Positions 1 through 5,496 of a stretch of DNA of 5,496 nucleotides are shown one piece after another. A program made the translations under genes and the position numbers. This stretch comes from JADJLQ01 sp964396995 (GTDB taxonomy: Bacteria > Bacteroidota > Bacteroidia > Chitinophagales > Saprospiraceae), in contig CAYNIG010000337.1 of assembly GCA_964396995.1 (NCBI GenBank), positions 1-5,496 of the forward strand, given 5' to 3'. The notes under the pieces are model-generated. The model was not told where the DNA came from. It did no database searches and worked only from the letters and a program-made list of their open reading frames with translations. Every line of letters starts with the position of its first letter. Positions within the stretch are counted from its first letter, which is position 1.

Positions 1-1917
1 CAGGATGGTAAAACGGCGTCGGTTTTTACCGACCATACCTGGAAATATTCTTATGGTCCGTTGAAGAAAAATGATGTTTATCTTGGGGTTACCTACGATG
101 CCCGCAACGACAATAAGGGATGGAATACGGCCGCCTATAATGATGGGCTATGGCATACGGCTATAAAAGGTGAACATCCAGGAGGGAAATTACAAAAAGC
201 TTTTTTCCCATCAGTGCAAATTACAAAGGAAATAGACCCGGTAGAAATTTATTCCCCTGAACCCGATATTTATATTGTGGATATGGGTGTGAATTTTACC
301 GGCACGTATAAAATTAAGTTATTTGGTATGCCAGGTGATTCAATTGTATTTAGATTTGGAGAGCGGGTTTATAAGGATGGTACACTAAACCCTATGACGA
401 CGGTAGCAGGCCAAATCAAGCGCAAAGGAGTAGGCGGACCTGGTGCACCTGACATTGCCTGGCAAACAGACACCTATATTTTTGGGGATAATAATGGTGA
501 GTGGTTTACACCCGATTTCACCTATCATACATATAGATATATGGAAATAAAAGGTTTGAAGTACAAACCATCGATCACAGATATTAAAGGGCTATTTATA
601 CATACTAATATTGAAAATAAAAACAGTTTTGTTTGCTCATCGTCATTGCTCAATGCCATACAGGACGCTACTAAAAGGACATTTCAGGCCAATGTAGTCA
701 GCGTGCAGTCTGACTGCGCAGCCAGAGAAAAATTTGGTTATGGTGGTGATTTAAACTCTACCAATGAATCCTTTATTTACAATTACGATATGCAAACTTT
801 TTATCGTAAAACCATTTACGATTGGGTAGATGCAATGAAAGATTCGTCTTTTATTGACACAGCACCATTTGCCGGTGTTGAATATTGCGGTATAAGCTGG
901 GAGTCAGCGTTTATCACTACACAGTATTATCTTTATTTGTATTATAATGATACCAGTTTGATTAAAGAACTATACGATATCGATAAAAAATGGATGGGCA
1001 AAGCAGCACGTATACATCCGAATTTGATGGTAGATAAAGGACTTGCAGATCATGAATCTTTAGTACCTGTTCCGGTGGAACTAACCGGAACGGCTCACTA
1101 TCTGCAATGTGCCCAAATCATGCAAAAATTTGCTTCTGTGCTGAAGGATATAGAATATGAAAAAAAATATTCCCAATTAGCTGAAAAATTAAAAGAGGTA
1201 TTACTCAAGGAATTTTGGCACAAGCCGGTGACTAAAACGATTAATAAACAAACCTTATTTTCTACTTTATTGTATCATGGAGTAATTCCGCCATCCGAAC
1301 TGCAAGCTGCAAAAGATTCGTTGTTAAAGGCTGTTAAAGATGGCCCTTCCGGTCATTTTAATACAGGAATTTATGGTACTAAATACATACTTGAAACACT
1401 TTCTGAATTTATTGGAGCTGACCAGGTATTCGGAATTGTAAACAGTACAGCTTACCCTGGTTGGGGATTTATGATTAAAAACGGAGCCACTACCCTATGG
1501 GAAACCTGGAAAGAAAGTGACAATACTTATTCCAATTGTCATCCAATGTTTGGTTCTGTGACTGAATGGTATTATCGTTGGTTAGGAGGAATAAGACCTG
1601 ATCCGGAAAATCCAGGATTCTCAAAGTTTATTTTAAACCCCTCCACACCTGTTGGCCTTGAATTTGTAAACTCATCTTATACATCACCATATGGAAAAAT
1701 CGTTTCAAACTGGAAAAAACTGCGAGAAGGAATTACGGTGTATGAAATGGCCATTCCTCCAGATAGCAGAGCGACTGTCATTTTGCCTCATTTTCCATCC
1801 GGAAAGTTTACTTTACGGCTTCAAGAGAGGAAATCAAATAAAAAAGAGAATTTAAATTCCAATCGTTTCGAACTGGGCGAAGGGGACTATTTAATCACGG
1901 TTACATCAAATGAATAA
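1..1917 (+). CDS. Alpha-L-rhamnosidase, glycoside hydrolase family 78 (5'-truncated by window edge)
   Basis: Predicted inverting hydrolase releasing terminal alpha-L-rhamnose from glycans, probably in the periplasm or at the cell surface. The frame is open from base 1, so the gene starts upstream; 638 residues are visible (numbered here from base 1). Domain order fits GH78. The end of the N-terminal beta domain carries GVTYDAR (residues 29-35) and a following GW. A concanavalin-like domain starts near VDMGVNFTG (about 93-101). The (alpha/alpha)6 catalytic barrel spans about 200-560, followed by a C-terminal beta domain from about LGGIRPDP. In the barrel, SDCAAREKFGYGGD supplies D238, E243 and D250. 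Their +5/+12 spacing equals that of the rhamnose-binding acids D567, E572 and D579 of Bacillus RhaB. E501 in TTLWETW is the likely general base, 258 residues after E243. The usual Trp in GWTGD is Tyr here. GH78 proteins usually have about 900-1100 residues, so roughly 250-450 are missing upstream. Family call is secure; natural substrate is not known. Confidence 0.93.
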   Translation, partial: QDGKTASVFTDHTWKYSYGPLKKNDVYLGVTYDARNDNKGWNTAAYNDGLWHTAIKGEHPGGKLQKAFFPSVQITKEIDPVEIYSPEPDIYIVDMGVNFTGTYKIKLFGMPGDSIVFRFGERVYKDGTLNPMTTVAGQIKRKGVGGPGAPDIAWQTDTYIFGDNNGEWFTPDFTYHTYRYMEIKGLKYKPSITDIKGLFIHTNIENKNSFVCSSSLLNAIQDATKRTFQANVVSVQSDCAAREKFGYGGDLNSTNESFIYNYDMQTFYRKTIYDWVDAMKDSSFIDTAPFAGVEYCGISWESAFITTQYYLYLYYNDTSLIKELYDIDKKWMGKAARIHPNLMVDKGLADHESLVPVPVELTGTAHYLQCAQIMQKFASVLKDIEYEKKYSQLAEKLKEVLLKEFWHKPVTKTINKQTLFSTLLYHGVIPPSELQAAKDSLLKAVKDGPSGHFNTGIYGTKYILETLSEFIGADQVFGIVNSTAYPGWGFMIKNGATTLWETWKESDNTYSNCHPMFGSVTEWYYRWLGGIRPDPENPGFSKFILNPSTPVGLEFVNSSYTSPYGKIVSNWKKLREGITVYEMAIPPDSRATVILPHFPSGKFTLRLQERKSNKKENLNSNRFELGEGDYLITVTSNE

Positions 1918-1920
1918 AAA

Positions 1921-3483
1921 ATGAAATTCAAAATTCTTATATCCATTATTATTTTGACTGTTCTATTTTCTGCTTTTTCGTCATACCAGATGAATGACAG
2001 AGCTAAGCCTGCCAGTCGGCCCAATATCCTATTTATTATGACTGATGATCATGCGTACCAGGCCATGAGCTGCTATAATGGTAAGTTAAATCAAACACCC
2101 AATATAGATCGGATTGCAAAAGATGGAGTTATATTCTCAAACAGCTTTGTCACTAATTCTATTTGTGCTCCAAGTCGGGCAGTAATGCTCACTGGAAAAT
2201 TCTCACATGCCAACGGTCACCTCGATAATACACAGGCTTTTAATGGAGGCCAGGTAACTTTTCCAAAATTATTGAGGGCTGCCGGATATGAAACTGCAAT
2301 GATTGGAAAATGGCACCTGGAGAGTGATCCCACCGGCTTTGATTATTGGAATATATTGCCGGGCCAGGGAGACTATTACAATCCCGATTTTATAGAAATG
2401 GGTAAAAGAAGTAAAATAGAGGGATATGTTACCAATTTGATTACCGATTTCAGTCTCAAGTGGCTGGACAAAAGAGATAAGAAAAAACCATTTTGTCTTT
2501 TATTGCATCACAAAGCCCCTCATCGCGCCTGGATGCCGGACACATCCTACTTAGACAAATATAACGATGTACAATTTCCACTGCCTGATAATTTCTATGA
2601 TAATTATGAAGGCAGGAAAGCGGCTGCCAATCAGGCAATGCACATAAAAGACTTTTGCCCTGTAAATGATTTAAAGATGTATGACTCAGAAGGAGAAGTT
2701 CAAGGCCCTTTGCGTAAGCATTTTGAAAATCAAATAAAGCGCATGAACCCTGCACAACGCGCTGCCTGGGATAAAGGATATAAATCGGAAATAGCATATT
2801 ATAAAAATGCTAAACTTACAGGTAAAGAATTGCTGGAGTGGAGTTATCAACGTTATATGGAAGACTATTTGCGTTGTATCGCTTCAGTTGATGACAACAT
2901 AGGCCGGGTGCTGGATTATCTGAAAAAAAATGGACTCGATGAAAATACGCTGGTAGTATATACTTCAGACCAGGGATTTTATCTGGGAGAACACGGTTGG
3001 TTTGACAAACGTTTTATGTATGAAGAATCATTTCGAACCCCATTGGTCATGAAACTGCCCAATAAAATTAAAAAAGGCAAAATTGAAAAATTGGTTCAAA
3101 ACATAGATTATGCACCCACTTTCCTTGACCTTGCGGGTCTATCCATTCCGGATCATATGCACGGTAAATCACTTGTGCCATTAATCACCGGTAAAAAAAC
3201 CAAAAACTGGAGAAAATCCATTTACTATCATTATTATGAATATCCGGGTCCACATGATGTCAAAAGACATTACGGCATTCGTACCGATCGGTACAAATTG
3301 ATTCATTTTTACCAGGACATTAATCAATGGGAATTATATGATTTAAAGCTTGACCCATCGGAAGTAACGAATTTGTATGGTAAGAAAGGATATGAAGATC
3401 TTACCAGGTCACTTTTTAATGACTTGGTGAATTTGCAAACCCAGTATAAAGATAGTACTGCTGTGGATGTAGAGCTGAATTGA
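1921..3483 (+). CDS. Exported S1-family sulfatase (formylglycine-dependent, Cys type)
   Basis: Predicted to hydrolyse sulfate esters on a carbohydrate in the periplasm or outside the cell. The 520-residue protein begins with a signal peptide: MKFK, a hydrophobic stretch at about 5-20, then small residues, with no lipobox Cys. The alkaline phosphatase/sulfatase fold follows. TDDH gives metal ligands D42 and D43. C82 in CAPSR is the Cys that must become formylglycine. GKWH supplies K130 and H132, HKAPH (197-201) the next active-site His, SDQG the metal ligands D350 and Q351, and FDKRF the K363. A C-terminal subdomain (about 430-490, with HYGIRTDRYKLI and WELYDLKLDPSE) is typical of N-sulfoglucosamine/N-acetylglucosamine-6-sulfatase-like S1 members, but this does not fix the substrate. 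The ATG lies 3 bases after the rhamnosidase stop, in A-rich sequence without a Shine-Dalgarno motif, as is normal in Bacteroidota; co-transcription is likely. Activity needs a maturase (anSME or FGE), not seen here. All core catalytic residues are present. Confidence 0.95.
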   Translation: MKFKILISIIILTVLFSAFSSYQMNDRAKPASRPNILFIMTDDHAYQAMSCYNGKLNQTPNIDRIAKDGVIFSNSFVTNSICAPSRAVMLTGKFSHANGHLDNTQAFNGGQVTFPKLLRAAGYETAMIGKWHLESDPTGFDYWNILPGQGDYYNPDFIEMGKRSKIEGYVTNLITDFSLKWLDKRDKKKPFCLLLHHKAPHRAWMPDTSYLDKYNDVQFPLPDNFYDNYEGRKAAANQAMHIKDFCPVNDLKMYDSEGEVQGPLRKHFENQIKRMNPAQRAAWDKGYKSEIAYYKNAKLTGKELLEWSYQRYMEDYLRCIASVDDNIGRVLDYLKKNGLDENTLVVYTSDQGFYLGEHGWFDKRFMYEESFRTPLVMKLPNKIKKGKIEKLVQNIDYAPTFLDLAGLSIPDHMHGKSLVPLITGKKTKNWRKSIYYHYYEYPGPHDVKRHYGIRTDRYKLIHFYQDINQWELYDLKLDPSEVTNLYGKKGYEDLTRSLFNDLVNLQTQYKDSTAVDVELN

Positions 3484-3670
3484 GAAAGGGGCAGACTTTC
3501 TATGATTGAAAGGACTTTAGCTTGTAGTCGTTTTATCTTGGTGACAGACCATCAGTAACCCTTTGAAAAGGTTGATTTCTGCGGAATAGATATGTTAAAA
3601 AAGAAGTGAAAACAAATATATAAAAAGCCCTATAATTTATTAATCTATAAGAATTTGTTCATTGATATTA

Positions 3671-3757
3671 CCACCGGACCGGATTCACGGCCGGATTGCA
3701 CCATACAGCTGGGAACCTTTCTCGTCAATTCTTGACGAGATGACAGAGAGGGGTTTA
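3671..3757. repeat. Paired-hairpin intergenic element, possible dispersed repeat
   Basis: Two inverted repeats lie 25 bases apart in otherwise AT-rich DNA. The first is a GC-rich hairpin: CCGG (3674-3677), bulged A, CCG (3679-3681), a 6-base loop, then CGGCCGG (3688-3694). The second is a perfect 9-bp stem, TCTCGTCAA (3720-3728) with TTGACGAGA (3732-3740), closed by the 3-base loop TTC. Neither is followed by a T-run on either strand, so intrinsic termination is unlikely. The second arm continues into TGACAGAGAGGGG. That resembles short palindromic intergenic repeats I recall from Bacteroidota genomes, but copy number cannot be tested from one window, and the outer limits are my estimate. Confidence 0.4.
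3720..3740. repeat. Perfect 9-bp inverted repeat (hairpin)
   Basis: TCTCGTCAA and TTGACGAGA are exact reverse complements around a TTC loop. The structure is present on both strands. Without a flanking T-run it is not a standard terminator, although it could protect the 3' end of the sulfatase mRNA, which would reach it about 240 bases after the stop codon. That role is inference. Confidence 0.75.
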
Positions 3758-3874
3758 AACTAACTTTATATTCGAAATCACACTTTGATCTTATCCAATC
3801 AATTAGTCAATAGATATTCTGTTTAACCTTTTGATTCTATTTTTAAAGATCAATGCAACGGATTTGTAGATGAA

Positions 3875-4003
3875 TTATAAGATTGCAACGTACTTCCAAT
3901 TTTTATAAACCGAAGGTGAATTAAGAGTTCCCCATTTTGTGATCGAGGATTCTTTGTCCAAGAATTTGGGTATATCGTTTGTAAAACTCCCAATCTGTCG
4001 CAT
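3875..4003 (-). pseudogene. Possible small ORF or C-terminal gene remnant, 42 codons
   Basis: A minus-strand frame runs from ATG at 4003 to TAA at 3875 and encodes 42 residues with a protein-like composition (segments KWGTLNSPSVY and NWKYVAIL). The frame is also open upstream of the ATG, through the T-rich tRNA terminator, to at least about 4050. It continues for about 23 more codons after the TAA before another stop. There is no Shine-Dalgarno motif and no promoter that I can see. I do not recognise the protein. It could be the decayed tail of a lost gene, a true small protein, or chance; the evidence is only the look of the translation. Confidence 0.22.
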
Positions 4004-4029
4004 TGCATCAGATATATACAAAGTAAAAT

Positions 4030-4074
4030 AGAAAAAACAAAAAAGCCTTATAAAATATTCATTTACAAGGCTTT
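4030..4074 (-). terminator. Intrinsic terminator of tRNA-Asp
   Basis: Read on the minus strand, AAAGCCTT (4074-4067) pairs perfectly with AAGGCTTT (4049-4042). The stem extends by one G-U and four A-U pairs to about 13 bp around a 7-base loop (4061-4055). A U-rich tract follows at once (TTTTTTGTTTTTTC). The stem begins 13 bases after the mature tRNA 3' end. On the plus strand no T-run follows the hairpin, so it should act mainly in the tRNA direction. Confidence 0.88.
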
Positions 4075-4087
4075 ACAAAATTATTTG

Positions 4088-4161
4088 CGGACCGGACGGG
4101 ACTCGAACCCGCGACCTCCGCCGTGACAGGGCGGCATTCTAACCAACTGAACTACCGATCC
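4088..4161 (-). tRNA. tRNA-Asp (anticodon GUC)
   Basis: A full 74-base cloverleaf is visible on the minus strand. The acceptor stem GGATCGG pairs with CCGGTCC (one U-G pair) and is followed by discriminator G. The D stem is GTTC/GAAT. The anticodon stem CCGCC/GGCGG encloses loop CTGTCAC, with anticodon GTC (plus-strand 4127-4125). The T arm is GCGGG-TTCGAGT-CCCGT. CCA is not encoded (CAA follows), so it must be added by tRNA nucleotidyltransferase. The gene decodes GAC and GAU. It has its own promoter upstream and terminator downstream, and lies 125 bases downstream of the aminotransferase gene on the same strand. Confidence 0.98.
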
Positions 4162-4185
4162 TCCTATTCTTTTCAGAAGGGACTG

Positions 4186-4216
4186 CAAAAGTATATTTTT
4201 TTATCCAAAAGCCAAA
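4186..4216 (-). promoter_or_regulatory. Bacteroidota-type housekeeping promoter for tRNA-Asp
   Basis: On the minus strand, TTTG (4216-4213) is separated by exactly 19 bases from TACTTTTG (4193-4186). This matches the Bacteroidota primary-sigma consensus of a -33 TTTG and a -7 TAnnTTTG. Transcription would start near 4180, giving a short leader of about 20 bases before the mature tRNA 5' end at 4161. The position just upstream of a tRNA supports the call. Confidence 0.85.
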
Positions 4217-4286
4217 GCATTTGTCAGAAAAAACTATTCACCTTCGATAGGTTGAAATTTCTGTTTTTTTTTGGCAAGGAACATTC

Positions 4287-5496
4287 TTAGGCACCAAGCA
4301 CCTCCACCAGCCTGTCTACCTCCCCCACTCCATTATATACCGAAGGAGATATCCTGACCCTATTTTTATAAACTGAGATATTGATGCCTTCTTTCGCAAG
4401 TTTTGAGGTAAGCATATCGTATGCGTCTTTATATGCAAAAGATACTATGGGCGAGGTGGAATCAGGAGGAGTTAACGGAATGAAACCAAAACTGGGTAGT
4501 TTTTGCTGTAATATTGAAATCATGGGTTGTCGGTATTTTTCTATTTTATCCACTCCTGTATTTAATATATACTCTAATGAATGCCGGATTGCCGGGATAG
4601 CACCATTAGCCAGAGTACCCACCTCGTAATGTCCACTGGCATCGTTTTTACACTCAGATTCAAAAATGGAACCACCAGGCTCGTCAAATGGAAAAAGGTG
4701 AGTGATGAATTTTGCTTCCTGTCTGTATCCAAATTGAGTCTTCTTTAATAAATGCATTTTATCCTCTTTTACATACAAAAATCCAGCTCCGAAATCACCC
4801 ATGAGCCATTTATATGTGGCACAGGCACAAAAATCCACACCGGACTCTCTGACATTGATAGGTACCGCCCCTACGGCCTGAATGATATCCGCGTAGACCA
4901 ATGCATTTTTAGAGTGTGCTATTTCACATACTTTTTTCAGATCATGTTGGAATCCATTAAATGCAGAGACAAGAGAGAGGGCTACCAATTTTGTACCTTG
5001 TGTAATTGCCTTTTCAAGATCATCGTAATTAATTCTGTTGTCCTTTGGCTGAATGATATGTATATCGGCTCCTTTTTTAGCCAATTCATTGTACATAAAT
5101 AGTGATCCGCTAAAATGATATGCATCGGTGACCACTCTGGCTTTATTATCTGATACGGATAATCCATTTAACACCATATTCTCACCGGCCATGGTACTGG
5201 GTACCCAGGCAATCTCATCATCATCTGCATGGATTAATTTTGCAAAAAGTGCCTTGGCAGAAACGCGGTTTTCATCCATTTTATACACCGGCGTTTGACT
5301 ATTTTCCATTCTTGCATTCAGATAGGATGCTATCCTATTTTGACTGCCTTTACTAAGGGGATGAGAGTACGCCGCATTGAGGTAAATGCCTCTGATATCA
5401 AATAATTTTTTAGCTGGCAATGCTACCTCGATACCAGCAGTATCATTAAAGGCTTGTTCAGCCATTTTAAAGGAATGATAAAACGGTATTCCTGCT
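4287..5496 (-). CDS. Class V aminotransferase-fold PLP-dependent enzyme (start probably beyond window edge)
   Basis: Fold type I PLP enzyme of the class V group, which includes cysteine desulfurases, isopenicillin-N epimerase-like proteins and serine aminotransferases; the exact reaction cannot be assigned. Counting from the internal ATG at 5465 (392 residues), K219 in ATYKW is the Schiff-base lysine. YADIIQAVG gives D193 (pyridine nitrogen) and Q196 (PLP O3'). EVGTLANGAIPA (281-292) matches the family's E-G-T motif, and R371 in RVRISPSVYN is the expected substrate-carboxylate arginine. The 'TYKW' form and the RISPSVYN ending resemble the epimerase-like branch more than IscS/SufS. The frame stays open upstream of the ATG to the window edge, reading AGIPFYHSFK just before it. 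No Shine-Dalgarno motif marks that ATG. This looks like the end of a hydrophobic, perhaps Tat-type, leader, so the true start may lie outside; 5465 is the alternative start. The gene is convergent with the sulfatase operon, and no functional link is evident. Confidence 0.9.
   Translation of the reverse strand, partial: AGIPFYHSFKMAEQAFNDTAGIEVALPAKKLFDIRGIYLNAAYSHPLSKGSQNRIASYLNARMENSQTPVYKMDENRVSAKALFAKLIHADDDEIAWVPSTMAGENMVLNGLSVSDNKARVVTDAYHFSGSLFMYNELAKKGADIHIIQPKDNRINYDDLEKAITQGTKLVALSLVSAFNGFQHDLKKVCEIAHSKNALVYADIIQAVGAVPINVRESGVDFCACATYKWLMGDFGAGFLYVKEDKMHLLKKTQFGYRQEAKFITHLFPFDEPGGSIFESECKNDASGHYEVGTLANGAIPAIRHSLEYILNTGVDKIEKYRQPMISILQQKLPSFGFIPLTPPDSTSPIVSFAYKDAYDMLTSKLAKEGINISVYKNRVRISPSVYNGVGEVDRLVEVLGA

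Larger units (their letters stand above)
3484..4029. other. Intergenic region between the sulfatase and the tRNA-Asp terminator
   Basis: About 550 AT-rich bases between convergent units. I see no full-length gene on either strand and no canonical intrinsic terminator (GC stem plus T-run) for the sulfatase operon. It contains alternating GAAAG/CTTTC repeats at 3484-3518, a weak imperfect hairpin at about 3556-3573, a two-hairpin element at about 3671-3757, and a minus-strand 42-codon frame at 3875-4003. These are entered separately where they can be supported. Confidence 0.6.

Noticed and set aside
2456..2797. 113-codon minus-strand open frame inside the sulfatase gene
   Set aside because: It is antisense to conserved sulfatase coding sequence and its translation is unlike any protein I recognise; a shadow frame.
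3556..3573. Imperfect hairpin AACC...GGTT after the sulfatase
   Set aside because: It has an internal mismatch, a tiny loop and no following T-run.
3720..3760. Hairpin at 3720-3740 as the sulfatase operon's intrinsic terminator
   Set aside because: No T-run follows the stem on either strand, and it lies about 240 bases after the stop codon.
3675..4096. 9-base match CGGACCGGA shared by the intergenic hairpin (3675-3683) and the tRNA-Asp 3' end (4088-4096), considered as an attachment-site duplication
   Set aside because: It is too short for a typical tRNA att repeat, does not extend on either side, lies within self-complementary CCGG sequence, and there is no integrase in the window.
4217..4286. 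Short inverted repeats (CTAT/ATAG, ACCT/AGGT) near a T-run, considered as a terminator for the aminotransferase gene
   Set aside because: Stems are only 4 bp and AT-rich or mutually incompatible; too weak to call, so read-through into the tRNA unit stays possible.
4381..5167. Several open frames on both strands inside the aminotransferase gene
   Set aside because: They overlap a gene with clear PLP-enzyme motifs and show no protein-like features of their own.

Overview
The window looks like a chromosomal stretch of a Bacteroidota bacterium. It is AT-rich. One promoter matches the Bacteroidota consensus (TTTG, 19-bp spacer, TAnnTTTG). Gene starts lack Shine-Dalgarno motifs and sit in A-rich context. 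A secreted sulfatase directly follows a rhamnosidase, as is common in glycan-foraging members of this phylum. The genus cannot be set from the sequence alone.

Left half, plus strand (1-3483): two tightly coupled genes. The first is the 3' part of a GH78 alpha-L-rhamnosidase whose 5' end lies outside the window. Its stop codon is followed after 3 bases by the start of an exported S1-family, formylglycine-type sulfatase. Together they suggest a catabolic operon or polysaccharide utilisation locus for a sulfated, rhamnose-containing glycan. No SusC/SusD pair, regulator or other enzyme is visible here to confirm that.

Middle (3484-4087): about 600 bases without a convincing gene, lying between convergent transcription units. 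It holds short alternating inverted repeats just after the sulfatase, a pair of hairpins that look like a small dispersed intergenic repeat, a minus-strand 42-codon frame that may be a gene remnant, and the terminator of the tRNA gene.

Right half, minus strand (4030-5496): a self-contained tRNA-Asp(GUC) unit with its own consensus promoter and an intrinsic terminator. Upstream of it is a PLP-dependent class V aminotransferase-fold enzyme. That frame stays open to the window edge, so its true start, possibly with an export signal, may lie outside.

The window shows ordinary carbohydrate metabolism and housekeeping genes. I found no convincing sign of a previously undescribed system. The intergenic hairpin pair and the possible gene remnant are the least explained parts.
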